64,000 nt of DNA from Gluconacetobacter takamatsuzukensis (GTDB lineage: Bacteria; Pseudomonadota; Alphaproteobacteria; Acetobacterales; Acetobacteraceae), in contig NZ_JABEQK010000002.1 in the NCBI RefSeq assembly GCF_014174275.1, positions 310,001 through 374,000 of the forward strand. Reading direction: 5' to 3'. Made by a program: the position numbers and the translations under genes. Below the pieces are notes generated by a model, which was not told the DNA's origin, did not search any database, and saw only the letters and a list, made by a program, of their open reading frames with translations. Position 1 is the first letter of the stretch, and each line of letters opens with the position of its first letter. Below are positions 53,880-62,714 of the stretch, one piece after another.

Positions 53880-54878
53880 ATGGACACAGCAATCGCCGAG
53901 ATCGAACGCGGCGGCCGCGTCGAATCCCGCCATGCCGGCACCGCCGTGGTGGTCGATGCCGATGGCGACGTGCTGTTCGCGCTGGGCGACATCGCGCAGC
54001 CGACCTATCCGCGCTCGGCGGTCAAGGCCTTCCTGGCCCTGCCGCTGGTCGAAAGCGGCGCCGCCGACCGGCTGGGCCTGGATGACGAGGAACTGGCCCT
54101 GGCCTGCGCCTCGCATAATGGCGAGCCCGCGCATGTCGCGGTGGCGGCGCGGATGCTGGGCCGGGCAGGGCGCGACGTCGCGTGCCTCGAATGCGGCACC
54201 CACTGGCCGACGAACGCCGACGCCGCCCACGCGCTGGCCCGCTCCGGCGGCGCCCCCAACGCGCTGCACAACAATTGCTCCGGCAAGCATGCCGGCTTCG
54301 TCTGCCTGGCCTGCGACCAGGATCAGGACCTCGCCGGCTATATCCAGCCCACCCATCCGATCATGCGCGAGGTCACAGCCGCACTGGCCGACGTGACCGG
54401 CGCCGCCCACGGCGAAGACAATCGCGGCATCGACGGCTGTTCCATCCCCACCTACGCCATCCCGATGCGCGCCTTGGCCCACGGTTTCGCCCGCTTCGGC
54501 ACCGGCCACGGGCTGGGGCCGCAACGCGCCCGCGCGGCGGCCCGGCTGCGCACCGCCGTGGCCAACGCCCCCTTCATGGTCGGCGGCAGCGCACGCTTCG
54601 ACACGGTGCTGATGCAGGCGCTGGGCCCGGCCGTGTTCAGCAAGATGGGCGCCGAAGGCATCATGGCCGCCAGCCTGCCACAGCAGGGGCTGGGCATCGC
54701 GATCAAATGCCATGACGGCGCCCCGCGCGCGGCCGAGGTCGCCATGGCCGCCCTGCTGATGCGCTTCCTCGGCCCCGAAACCCGCGACCACACGGTGCTG
54801 CGCGACCTGGCAACCCACGATATACGCAACTGGAACGGCATGACGGTCGGCCGCGTCCGCGCCGCCCCCTTCCTCTGA
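53880..54878 (+). CDS. class 3 (Rhizobium-type) L-asparaginase
   Basis: A 332-residue beta-lactamase-fold amidohydrolase that cleaves asparagine to aspartate and ammonia. The S-x-x-K pair is S46/K49 in YPRSAVKAF. Other landmarks are ACASHNGE and NALHNNCSGKHAGF, with the conserved Cys. This matches the rhizobial thermolabile enzyme family (COG4448), unrelated to E. coli AnsA/AnsB. It starts 22 nt after the hypothetical gene and is followed after 16 nt by the deformylase-like gene. Confidence 0.9.
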   Translation: MDTAIAEIERGGRVESRHAGTAVVVDADGDVLFALGDIAQPTYPRSAVKAFLALPLVESGAADRLGLDDEELALACASHNGEPAHVAVAARMLGRAGRDVACLECGTHWPTNADAAHALARSGGAPNALHNNCSGKHAGFVCLACDQDQDLAGYIQPTHPIMREVTAALADVTGAAHGEDNRGIDGCSIPTYAIPMRALAHGFARFGTGHGLGPQRARAAARLRTAVANAPFMVGGSARFDTVLMQALGPAVFSKMGAEGIMAASLPQQGLGIAIKCHDGAPRAAEVAMAALLMRFLGPETRDHTVLRDLATHDIRNWNGMTVGRVRAAPFL

Positions 54879-54894
54879 TCCCGCAGCCGCTGGA

Positions 54895-55401
54895 ATGACC
54901 GTCCGCCCCATCGTCCGGTTCCCCGACCAGCGCCTGCGCCGGCCGGCCGCCCCGGTCACGCATTTCGACGCGGCCCTGCGCACCCTGGCCGCCGACCTGC
55001 TCGACACGATGCGCGCCGCCCCCGGCATCGGCATCACCGCGCCGCATATCGGCGTCGCCCTGCGCGTCGTGGTCCTCAACCTGCCCGACGCCCCGGCCCC
55101 CCAGACCTACATCAATCCCGAAATCCTCTGGACCTCCGACGAGACACTCCGCCACGAGGAAGGCAGCGTCTCCATGCCGGGCGTCATCGAGCAGATCGAA
55201 CGCCCGGCCAGACTGCGCCTGCGCTACCAGGATCTCGACGGCACCGGCCATGTCGAGGACTCCGATGGCCTGCGCGCCATCTGCCACCAGCACGAAATCG
55301 ACCAGCTCGACGGCATATTCTGGATCCAGCGCCTCTCTGCCCTGCGTCGCAACCGGCTGGTGGCCCGCTATGAAAAGCTTAGGCGTACAGAAGGAAGGTA
55401 A
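54895..55401 (+). CDS. peptide-deformylase-like protein lacking key metal ligands
   Basis: 168 residues with the deformylase fold, but all three catalytic motifs are altered. Motif 1 is GIGITAPH (usual Q replaced by H51). Motif 2 is EGSVS, with Ser91 where the metal-binding Cys belongs. Motif 3 is HEIDQ, with Gln137 where the second metal-binding His belongs; His133 and Glu134 remain. Normal deformylase catalysis is therefore doubtful. An R2 repeat follows the stop by 3 nt. Confidence 0.85.
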   Translation: MTVRPIVRFPDQRLRRPAAPVTHFDAALRTLAADLLDTMRAAPGIGITAPHIGVALRVVVLNLPDAPAPQTYINPEILWTSDETLRHEEGSVSMPGVIEQIERPARLRLRYQDLDGTGHVEDSDGLRAICHQHEIDQLDGIFWIQRLSALRRNRLVARYEKLRRTEGR

Positions 55402-55404
55402 AGA

Positions 55405-55528
55405 ATCTTCTTTTTCTGAAGAAAAAGAAGCAAAAAGACTTTCATTCGTTTTTGGGCCATCGCCTGTCCCAGCAAAAAACTCCAGAACAGATCAAAAGTT
55501 TTTTGGTTCTTTTTTTCAAAAAAGAACG
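55405..55528 (+). repeat. R2 repeat copy 3
   Basis: The same AT-rich element: CTTCTTTTTC-TGAA-GAAAAAGAAG at the left, a weaker middle structure, and GTTCTTTTTTTC-AAAAAAGAAC at the right. It fills the convergent gap between the deformylase-like and ECF41 genes. Confidence 0.85.
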
Positions 55529-55535
55529 AATCCCT

Positions 55536-56420
55536 TCACCCAGGCAACATCCCCCGCAACTTCCCGGGATTCCGCACGACATAAACCGCAACAACCCGCC
55601 CCTCATAGCAGCTCAGGGTCGTGACCTGCGGCAACCCATCCTCCTCCAGGGTCACAAACCCCGGCTCCCCGTTGACCAGCCCCTGGTACAGAACCGGCGG
55701 AGCCCGATACTGCCGCTTGCGGGCCAGCCCGGCCAGCAGGCGGCTGACTTTCCCGATCCCTTCGATGATTTTCCGGGCAGCAGGCCGAACGCCGCCGCCA
55801 TCCGACACAAAGCGGACATCCTGGCTCAGCAAGGTCCGCAGGGCCGTCTCGTCCCCCAGCCGCGATGCCTGCAAGAACGCCTCGGTCAGTTTCCGGCCCG
55901 CTTCCCGATCCATGGGGTGCCGGGGGCCGGGTTGCCGGAGATGCTTGCGGGCACGAGACGCCATCTGGCGGCAGGCGGCCTCGCTCCGCTGCAACAGTTC
56001 CGCCAGCTCATCGAACGGCATTTCGAAAAGATCGTGCAGGATAAAGGCCGCACGCTCGGCCGGCGACAGGGCCTGAAGCGCGGAGAGAAACGCCATGGAC
56101 AGATCCTGTTCCCACACATGCTGCCGGATCTGGGGCGCATCCTGCGTGTCCAGAACGGGTTCCGGCAGCCACGGCCCGACATAATGCTCGTATCGGTGCG
56201 CGGACGAACGCAGCCAGTCCAGGCACAGCCGCGTCACCACCCGGGCAAGCCAGGCCCGGGGGTGGTCGATCGTGCCGCGTGCGGCGGCATGCCAGCGCAG
56301 GAAGGCCTCCTGCGCCAGGTCCTCCGCAACCGCCAGCGATCCGGTCATGCGATAGGCAATGCCGATCAGGTCCGGCCTGACGGCAAGAAAGCGGGCCGTC
56401 GCGTCGGCGGCGTCAGGCAT
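55536..56420 (-). CDS. ECF41 family sigma factor (SigJ-like)
   Basis: 294 residues. Sigma region 2 (LIGIAYRMTGSLAVAEDLAQ then EAFLRWHA) and region 4 (ALSPAERAAFILHDLFEMPF then DELAELLQRSEAACRQMASR) are followed by a C-terminal SnoaL-like domain of about 110 residues. That is the ECF41 architecture, in which the tail controls activity. The ATG at 56420 overlaps the stop of the carboxymuconolactone decarboxylase gene by 8 nt, so the two are coupled. An ECF41-type promoter lies upstream of the pair. Confidence 0.9.
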   Translation of the reverse strand: MPDAADATARFLAVRPDLIGIAYRMTGSLAVAEDLAQEAFLRWHAAARGTIDHPRAWLARVVTRLCLDWLRSSAHRYEHYVGPWLPEPVLDTQDAPQIRQHVWEQDLSMAFLSALQALSPAERAAFILHDLFEMPFDELAELLQRSEAACRQMASRARKHLRQPGPRHPMDREAGRKLTEAFLQASRLGDETALRTLLSQDVRFVSDGGGVRPAARKIIEGIGKVSRLLAGLARKRQYRAPPVLYQGLVNGEPGFVTLEEDGLPQVTTLSCYEGRVVAVYVVRNPGKLRGMLPG

Positions 56421-56871
56421 GCGGGCCGGATGGCCGGCGCGGCTGGGCGCGGAAGCCGATGGCAATCCGGTTCCAGTGATTGATCATGCCGATGACGAGC
56501 GTAAGCTGCACGATCTCCTGATCCGTAAAATGGCCGCGCAGCCCATCGTAATCCGCATCCGGCGCATGGGTATCGGCCACCAGCGTCAGCGCCTCGGCCC
56601 AAGCCAGCGCCGCGCGTTCCCGGGGCGTATAAAATGCCGTTTCCCGCCACGCCGGCAGCAGCACGATCCGCCGCATGTCCTCGCCCGATTTTTTCATGAT
56701 CGCGGCATGCATGTCGAGGCAGAACGCACAGCCGTTGATCTGCGAAACCCGCATCTTGACCAGTTCGATCAGGCCAAGATCGAGGCCCGAGGATGCAAGA
56801 GCCTCCTCAAGCTCCATCATCTTGCCCAGAAGAGCGGGAGCGGTCGCCAGATAGTCCATTCGGGGTGTCAT
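56413..56871 (-). CDS. carboxymuconolactone decarboxylase/AhpD family protein
   Basis: A 152-residue helical protein with the redox CxxC-His motif CAFCLDMHAA of the AhpD-like alkylhydroperoxidase group. NHWNRIAIGFR near the C-terminus is typical of the ECF41-associated members. The start MTPRMDYLA is preceded by AGGG; upstream ATGs would add up to 17 residues. Pairing with an ECF41 sigma factor is a known conserved context. Confidence 0.9.
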   Translation of the reverse strand: MTPRMDYLATAPALLGKMMELEEALASSGLDLGLIELVKMRVSQINGCAFCLDMHAAIMKKSGEDMRRIVLLPAWRETAFYTPRERAALAWAEALTLVADTHAPDADYDGLRGHFTDQEIVQLTLVIGMINHWNRIAIGFRAQPRRPSGPHA

Positions 56872-56900
56872 GATCATCATCCCTGCATACTGTTTGCCGT

Positions 56901-56937
56901 AAGAGTCGGCTTGCAAAGTCACCCTGCCGGCGATCCG
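56901..56937 (+). repeat. R3 repeat copy
   Basis: GGCTTGCAAAGTCACCCTGC then CGGCGATCCG, nearly identical to the copy at 63696 (two differences in about 30 bp). It lies in the leader of the ECF41 operon, between promoter and first gene. Confidence 0.6.
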
Positions 56938-56962
56938 ACACGACTTTTCAAACCGCCTTTAA

Positions 56963-56989
56963 GACGAAACAGCAGGCGGGTTTGTGACA
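56963..56989 (-). promoter_or_regulatory. ECF41-type promoter
   Basis: Read on the minus strand: TGTCACA (56989-56983), a 16-nt spacer, then CGTC (56966-56963). These are the known -35 and -10 elements of ECF41 sigma factors. They lie about 92 nt before the carboxymuconolactone decarboxylase gene, indicating that the sigma factor activates its own operon. Confidence 0.8.
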
Positions 56990-57008
56990 CGCCCCGCCCC
57001 GAATACCG

Positions 57009-57974
57009 TCAGGCGATGAACGTACCCGCATACAGGGCCAGCACGCCGCCCACATCGACATCCACCGCCACGGCGCGCGAGGGCGCGTCGTCCCAGGCCG
57101 GCGCCGGCGGCCCGGGCAGGCCCGCAGGCTTCTGGATCGTCTGCCCATCCGCCAGCCCGCCGCACACCACCCGCACCGGCCCGTGCCGCAGGGTAAACAG
57201 ATGCGGCGCCAGAACCTGGATCACCGCCAGACTGTCATGGGCAAAAATCCCGGCCAACCCGCGCGACCGCTCGTGAAACCCCTGGTAAAACCGCGACACC
57301 GCCCGCAGAAAGGCCCCATCCGCACCGCCCCGCTCTTCCAGCCGGTCCAGATAGGCGGCATCCATCACCACCTGCTGCGTCACATCCAGCCCCAGGATCG
57401 TGACCTTCCACGGCGCGGTCATCACCAGGTCCGCCGCCTCGGGGTCCGACCGGATATTGGCTTCGGCCACCGGCGACACATTGCCGCAATGCCCATGGGT
57501 GCCGAACGCCCCGCCCATCAGGCTCACCCCGGCCACAAGCCCGGCAATGGCAGGGTCATGCCGCAGCGCCAGCGCCAGATTGGTCAGCGGCCCGATGGCA
57601 ACCAGCGTCACCTCATGCGGATGGGCCCGCACCGTATCGACGATCACCTGCCACGCGGGTCGCGGATCGACCGCCCGGGCCAGTTGCGCGGGCGGCGTCA
57701 GGTCGCCCAGCCCGCTTGCCCCATGCACATGCGGCACGCCGGCCCCCGCCGGCCGCACCAGCGGCGTGGCCGCCCCCATGGCCACCGGCACATCCAGCCC
57801 CAGCCGCTCGGCCAGCCACAGCGCGTTGCGGGTGACGGTGTCGATATCCAGGTTGCCATGCACCGTGGTCACGGCCAGCAATTCGCATTCCGGCCGCCGG
57901 GTCAGGAAATACAACGCCATCGCGTCGTCCACGCCGGGGTCGGTATCGAAGAGGATCTTGTGGCGATGCGTCAT
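57009..57974 (-). CDS. inosine-uridine preferring nucleoside hydrolase family protein
   Basis: A 321-residue enzyme splitting nucleosides into base and ribose. The calcium-binding signature is ILFDTDPGVDDAMAL, with further ligands in VAIGPLTNLALAL and the catalytic His region IFAHDSLAVIQVL. The ribose-binding NVSPVAEANIRSDPEAA is typical. No signal peptide is seen. A GAGGGG ribosome-binding site precedes the ATG, and an R2 repeat separates it from folC. Confidence 0.93.
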   Translation of the reverse strand: MTHRHKILFDTDPGVDDAMALYFLTRRPECELLAVTTVHGNLDIDTVTRNALWLAERLGLDVPVAMGAATPLVRPAGAGVPHVHGASGLGDLTPPAQLARAVDPRPAWQVIVDTVRAHPHEVTLVAIGPLTNLALALRHDPAIAGLVAGVSLMGGAFGTHGHCGNVSPVAEANIRSDPEAADLVMTAPWKVTILGLDVTQQVVMDAAYLDRLEERGGADGAFLRAVSRFYQGFHERSRGLAGIFAHDSLAVIQVLAPHLFTLRHGPVRVVCGGLADGQTIQKPAGLPGPPAPAWDDAPSRAVAVDVDVGGVLALYAGTFIA

Positions 57975-57994
57975 CGGGGGAGCCCCTCAAGGAT

Positions 57995-58115
57995 GTTCTT
58001 TTTTGAAAAAAAGAACCAAAAAACTTTGATTCGGTCAGGGACATCGCGTGTCCCCAGCACAAGATTCCCGAACGGATAAAAGTCTTTTTGCTTCTTTTTC
58101 TTCAGAAAAAGAAGG
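57995..58115 (-). repeat. R2 repeat copy 4 (minus orientation)
   Basis: The same element in reverse: GTTCTTTTTTGAAAAAAAGA at the left and GAAGAAAAAGAAG-type arms at the right, with GGGACA/TGTCCC in the middle. Read on the minus strand it begins 8 nt after the folC stop, so its orientation relative to the upstream gene matches the other copies. Confidence 0.85.
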
Positions 58116-58122
58116 CTTTAAC

Positions 58123-59436
58123 TCAACACGCGACCCACCCGTCCCGCGCCAGCACAACCCCCGCCAGATAAAGGCTGCCGCAAATCACCACCCGCCCGGG
58201 ACCCACTGCCCCGTCAGCCAGCCGCGCCAGCGCCGCCTCCACGGTCGGGCCCGCAACGGCCCGGCCGCCCGACGCGGCCACGATCGCCTCGACCGGCAGC
58301 GCCAGATGCTGCCCCGGCTCGGCCACCGCCTGCACGCTGGCCGCGCGCTCCAGCAACGGGGCCAAAAAGCCGCCGGCATCCTTGGTCTGCTTCATGCCGA
58401 CCACCAGATGCACCGGCCGGTCCGACCAGCCACCCAGCATCTCCGCCAGCGCGTGGCCCGCACCCGGATTATGCCCGCCATCCAGCCACAATTCCCAACC
58501 CGCCGGCAGCAGGGCCGCCAGCGCGCCATCCAGCCGTTGCAGGCGCGCGGGCCATTCGGTACGGCCGATACCCGCCCATGCGGCCTCCGGCACGGCCAGC
58601 CCGCTGGCCCGCAGCGCCGCCACCGCCAGCCCGGCATTATCCACCTGGTGCGCGCCCGGCAGGCCCGGCGCCGGCAGGTCCAGCACGCCCTGCGCGTCCG
58701 TATAGCGCACGCCGCCGGGCACCGCCGCAATCTCCCAGTCCACGTCGCGCACCAGCAGCCGCGCCCCGCATTCCGCCGCCCGGGCACGCAGCACCGCCAT
58801 GGCCTCGGGCGCCTGATGCCCGGTCACCACGGGCACGCCCGGCTTCATGATCCCGGCCTTCTCGGCGGCAATGGCGGCGATGCTGTCGCCAAGGAAAGCC
58901 TCATGATCCATGGAAATCGAGGCAATGGCGCAGGCGGCCGGCCGCGCAAGAACATTGGTGGCGTCACACCGCCCGCCCAGCCCGACCTCGATCACCGCCA
59001 GACGGGCAGGGTGACGGGCAAACAGCACGAAACCGGCGGCGGTCAGCACCTCGAACACCGTGATCGGCGCCCCGTCATTGACGCGCTCGACCTCCTCCAG
59101 CACCGCCACCAGTTCGTCGGTCGAAACGATGCGGCCGGAAACGCGGAAGCGCTCCGTCACGTCCACCAGATGCGGCGAGGTCATGACATGCACCGGCCAG
59201 CCGGCGGCCTCGCCGATGGCGCGCAGATTGGCGCAGGTGCTGCCCTTGCCGTTGGTGCCGGCGACATGGATCACCGGCGGCAGATGCTCTTCCGGGTGGC
59301 CCAGCCGCCCCAGCAGGGCCTCCAGCCGGCCCAGCGACAGGTCGATCAGGGCCGGATAGAGCCGGTTCAGCCTCTCCAGCACCGCGCCGGCCCGGCCGAC
59401 GAATTCCGGCCCCAGCGCCGTGGGCGAGGTCGTCAT
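58123..59436 (-). CDS. folC: bifunctional folylpolyglutamate/dihydrofolate synthase
   Basis: A 437-residue Mur-ligase-like enzyme that adds glutamate to folates. The P-loop is IHVAGTNGKGSTCANLRA. Further motifs are TSPHLVDVTERF, ISMDHEAFLGDSIAAIAAEK then AGIMKPGVPVV, and the C-terminal WLDGGHNPGAG. It begins 9 nt after the accD stop in the trpB-trpA-accD-folC series, a layout common in alphaproteobacteria. Confidence 0.96.
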   Translation of the reverse strand: MTTSPTALGPEFVGRAGAVLERLNRLYPALIDLSLGRLEALLGRLGHPEEHLPPVIHVAGTNGKGSTCANLRAIGEAAGWPVHVMTSPHLVDVTERFRVSGRIVSTDELVAVLEEVERVNDGAPITVFEVLTAAGFVLFARHPARLAVIEVGLGGRCDATNVLARPAACAIASISMDHEAFLGDSIAAIAAEKAGIMKPGVPVVTGHQAPEAMAVLRARAAECGARLLVRDVDWEIAAVPGGVRYTDAQGVLDLPAPGLPGAHQVDNAGLAVAALRASGLAVPEAAWAGIGRTEWPARLQRLDGALAALLPAGWELWLDGGHNPGAGHALAEMLGGWSDRPVHLVVGMKQTKDAGGFLAPLLERAASVQAVAEPGQHLALPVEAIVAASGGRAVAGPTVEAALARLADGAVGPGRVVICGSLYLAGVVLARDGWVAC

Positions 59437-59445
59437 CGGCCCGGA

Positions 59446-60321
59446 TCAGGCCGCCGGGCGCAGCGGCGCGGCGGCCTGCCGATGGTTCAGCAGCCCGATC
59501 AGGCGGCCCAGCATCGCCGGCAGGTCGGCACGCTTGGTCACCATGTCGATCATGCCGTGATCCAGCAGATATTCCGCGCGCTGGAAGCCCTCGGGCAGCT
59601 TCTCGCGCACCGTATCCTCGATCACGCGCGGCCCGGCAAAGCCGATCAGCGCATTGGGCTCGCTGATCTGCACGTCGCCCAGCATGGCGAACGAGGCCGT
59701 GACGCCACCCGTGGTCGGGTTGGTCAGCACGACGATATAGGGCAGGCCGGCATCGCGCAGCATCTGCACCGCCACCGTGGTGCGCGGCATCTGCATCAGG
59801 CTGATCATGCCTTCCTGCATCCGCGCCCCGCCCGAGGCGGTAAAGACGACCAGCGGCGCCTTCTGCAAGATCGCCAGCCGCGCCGCCGCCACAAAGGCCT
59901 CGCCCAGCGCGGCCCCCATCGTCCCGGCGATGAATTCGAACGCCATCACGGCCACGACCGCGTCATGCCCGCCGATCTTGCCATGCGCCACGGCCATGGA
60001 CTCGTCGAGCTGCGACTTCGCGCGCTCGTCCTTCAGCCGGTCGGTATAGCGCTTGCGGTCGCGGAACGAGAGCGGATCGACCACGACCTTGGGCAGGTCG
60101 ATGCGCGTGCACACACCCTCGTCGAACGTCCAGGCAAAACGCTCGGCCACGGTCGCGCGCATGTGATGGCCGCAATGCGGGCAGACATTCAGGCCCTTCC
60201 GCAGATCCTTCACCAGGATCATCTGGCTGCAGGATTCACAGTTGGTCCACAGATTGTCCGGCACCTCGCGCTTGAGCAGACCGCGGATCTTGGGGCGAAC
60301 GTAATCGGTCAGCCAGCTCAT
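59446..60321 (-). CDS. accD: acetyl-CoA carboxylase carboxyltransferase subunit beta
   Basis: 291 residues, the first committed step of fatty acid synthesis with AccA. The N-terminal zinc ribbon is CESC then CPHCG, 15 residues apart. The carboxyltransferase core has VFTASGGARMQEGMISLMQM, NPTTGGVTASFAMLGD and ALIGFAGPRVIEDT. The start is the ATG giving MSWLTDYVRPKIRG, the usual N-terminus, not the GTG one codon earlier. GGAGTG lies upstream. Confidence 0.97.
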   Translation of the reverse strand: MSWLTDYVRPKIRGLLKREVPDNLWTNCESCSQMILVKDLRKGLNVCPHCGHHMRATVAERFAWTFDEGVCTRIDLPKVVVDPLSFRDRKRYTDRLKDERAKSQLDESMAVAHGKIGGHDAVVAVMAFEFIAGTMGAALGEAFVAAARLAILQKAPLVVFTASGGARMQEGMISLMQMPRTTVAVQMLRDAGLPYIVVLTNPTTGGVTASFAMLGDVQISEPNALIGFAGPRVIEDTVREKLPEGFQRAEYLLDHGMIDMVTKRADLPAMLGRLIGLLNHRQAAAPLRPAA

Positions 60322-60480
60322 CACATCACTCCATCACACAGGGCGACACCGGCCCCGGAAACCCGCCTTCTTACAAGCAGGGTGCCGGAAAGGCCAGATG
60401 GTTCTCGGGGTAACGCCGGGCAAGGCCAGCGACCTCCGGAACGGCGCTGTGGTCGTTCAGTGTTGAACGCGTTTCCCCGG

Positions 60481-61302
60481 TCAGCGGGCTGCGCGCACGG
60501 CCTTTGCCAGGTCCGAAAGCTGGGTCAGGACGCGGGGCAGGGTGTCCGGCGTGGCGCGGCCTTCTTCGTCCAGCGACTCTTCCAGCGTCTTGATCAGCGC
60601 CGAGGCCACCACGGCCCCATCGGCGGCGCGGACGGCGGCGGCAGCCTGTTCGGGCGAGCGGATGCCGAAGCCGATGGCCACCGGCAGGTCGGTCACGGCG
60701 CGCAGGCGCGGCATGGCGGCCGCCAGCTCGTCGCTGCTGGCGGTGCGCGTGCCGGTCACACCGGTAATGCTGACATAATAGATAAAGCCCGACGCACTGC
60801 CGCACACCAGGGGCAGGCGCGCATCGTCGGTGGTGGGCGCCACCAGCCGGATGATGTCCAGCCCGGCCTCGACCGCAGGTCTGTCCAGCAGGTCGGCTTC
60901 CTCGGGCGGCATGTCGACGATGATCAGCCCATCCACCCCGGCGCGGGCGGCATCGGCGCAGAAGCGGGCATGGCCATAGGCCTCGATGGGGTTCAGATAC
61001 CCCATCAATATGATCGGCGTCTCGGCATCGTCCTCGCGGAAGCGGGCCACCATCTCCAGCACCCGCACCATGCTCGACCCCGCCTTCAGCCCCCGGCGCG
61101 CCGCCATCTGGATGGTCGGCCCGTCGGCGCTGGGGTCGCTGAACGGCACGCCGATCTCGATCAGGTCGGCACCCGCCCCCGGCATGGCGCGCAGAAGCGC
61201 CAGCGAGGTATCGTAATCCGGATCGCAGGCCTGCAGGTATGGGATCAGGGCACCGCGCCCCTGCTCCTTCAGGGCCGCGAAGCGGCGGGCGATGCGGCTC
61301 AC
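60481..61302 (-). CDS. trpA: tryptophan synthase alpha chain
   Basis: 273 residues. It cleaves indole-3-glycerol phosphate to indole. The GTG start overlaps the trpB stop (GTGA) and has GGGAG upstream. Conserved segments are [20 protein letters not shown] with the catalytic Asp/Glu, [24 protein letters not shown] and [12 protein letters not shown]. The 156-nt gap to accD shows no clear terminator. Confidence 0.97.
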   Translation of the reverse strand: MSRIARRFAALKEQGRGALIPYLQACDPDYDTSLALLRAMPGAGADLIEIGVPFSDPSADGPTIQMAARRGLKAGSSMVRVLEMVARFREDDAETPIILMGYLNPIEAYGHARFCADAARAGVDGLIIVDMPPEEADLLDRPAVEAGLDIIRLVAPTTDDARLPLVCGSASGFIYYVSITGVTGTRTASSDELAAAMPRLRAVTDLPVAIGFGIRSPEQAAAAVRAADGAVVASALIKTLEESLDEEGRATPDTLPRVLTQLSDLAKAVRAAR

Positions 61303-62552
61303 AATGTCACTCCCAGATGTGCGGCGACGGTAAAGATGTCCTTGTCCCCACGGCCGGAGATATTCACCACCAGCAGCGTCTCGGGGCTGAGCGTGGGGGC
61401 GATCACGGCCACATGCGCCAGCGCATGGGCCGCTTCCAGCGCCGGGATAATCCCCTCGGTCCGCGTGCACAGCTGAAAGGCCGCCAGCGCCTGGTCGTCG
61501 GTGGCGCCGACATAGTCCACGCGCCCGATATCGGCCAGCCAGGAATGTTCCGGCCCGATGCCCGGATAATCCAGCCCGGCGCTGATCGAATGCGCCTCGT
61601 CGATCTGCCCGTCCGCGTCCTGCAACAGATAGGTCCGGTTGCCATGCAGCACGCCCGGCCGCCCGCGCAGGATCGATGCCGCCGTCTCGCCGCTGTCCAG
61701 CCCCCGCCCGGCGGCCTCGACCCCGATCAGCCGCACCGACGGGTCGTCGAGGAAGGGGTGAAAGATCCCCATGGCGTTCGACCCGCCGCCGATGGCCGCC
61801 ACGATCACATCCGGCAGGCGCCCCTCGGCCTCCTGCATCTGCACGCGGGTCTCGTCGCCGATCACCGACTGGAAATCGCGGACCATCTGCGGATAGGGGT
61901 GGGGCCCGGCCACGGTCCCGACCAGGAAATACGTGTCGCGGACATTGGTCACCCAGTCGCGCATCGCCTCGTTCATCGCATCCTTCAGCGTCCCGGCGCC
62001 GGAGGTCACGGGCACGACCTCGGCCCCCAGCAGACGCATGCGAAACACGTTGGGCTTCTGCCGCTCGACGTCGGTGGCACCCATGTAGATGGTGCATTTC
62101 AGCCCGAACAGCGCGCAGACGGTGGCGGTGGCCACGCCATGCTGCCCGGCCCCGGTCTCGGCCACGATCCGGCTGCGTCCCATCCGCCGGGCCAGCAGGA
62201 TCTGGCCCATGACGTTGTTGAGCTTGTGCGAGCCGGTATGGTTCAACTCCTCGCGCTTCATGTAGATGCGCGCGCCGCCCAGTTCCTCGGTCAGGCGCCG
62301 GGCGAACCACAGCGGGCTGGGCCGGCCCACATAATCCTTCAGGTAATAATCCAGCTCGCTGCGAAAGGCCGGGTCGGCCTTGGCCGCGGCATAGGCCGCG
62401 TCCAGTTCCAGGACCAGCGGCATCAGCGTCTCGGCCACGAACCGGCCGCCGAAGATGCCGAAGCGGCCGCGCGGGTCCGGCCCGGTCCGCAGGCTGTTGG
62501 GCAGCGCTCCTGCCACGCCGCGTTCCGCTCCGCTGGTGTCTGCTGCGCTCAC
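61299..62552 (-). CDS. trpB: tryptophan synthase beta chain
   Basis: 417 residues. It is a PLP enzyme joining indole and serine. The PLP lysine is in [18 protein letters not shown], with [20 protein letters not shown] and the phosphate-binding [12 protein letters not shown] start is used with GGAGAA upstream. trpF, usually upstream of trpB, is not here; corA diverges instead. Confidence 0.97.
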   Translation of the reverse strand: MSAADTSGAERGVAGALPNSLRTGPDPRGRFGIFGGRFVAETLMPLVLELDAAYAAAKADPAFRSELDYYLKDYVGRPSPLWFARRLTEELGGARIYMKREELNHTGSHKLNNVMGQILLARRMGRSRIVAETGAGQHGVATATVCALFGLKCTIYMGATDVERQKPNVFRMRLLGAEVVPVTSGAGTLKDAMNEAMRDWVTNVRDTYFLVGTVAGPHPYPQMVRDFQSVIGDETRVQMQEAEGRLPDVIVAAIGGGSNAMGIFHPFLDDPSVRLIGVEAAGRGLDSGETAASILRGRPGVLHGNRTYLLQDADGQIDEAHSISAGLDYPGIGPEHSWLADIGRVDYVGATDDQALAAFQLCTRTEGIIPALEAAHALAHVAVIAPTLSPETLLVVNISGRGDKDIFTVAAHLGVTL

Positions 62553-62714
62553 GTCGTTCTCCGGACCCGATTAGATGCAGGATATCGGGTGTTCTGGACC
62601 GCACGGCGAAAAATTACCAGCCTCGTCTCGCCGCCGCCCGGCCGGGGCCCCGGCCGATTTGACAGGCGCCGTAGGTCCCCCGATAGGAAGGGGAAGCGGA
62701 GAAAGACAGCATCC

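Noticed and set aside
61239-62714. N-terminal extension of corA over trpB
   Set aside because: The added sequence is antisense to trpB and has no CorA similarity; the ATG at 62715 gives the normal length.
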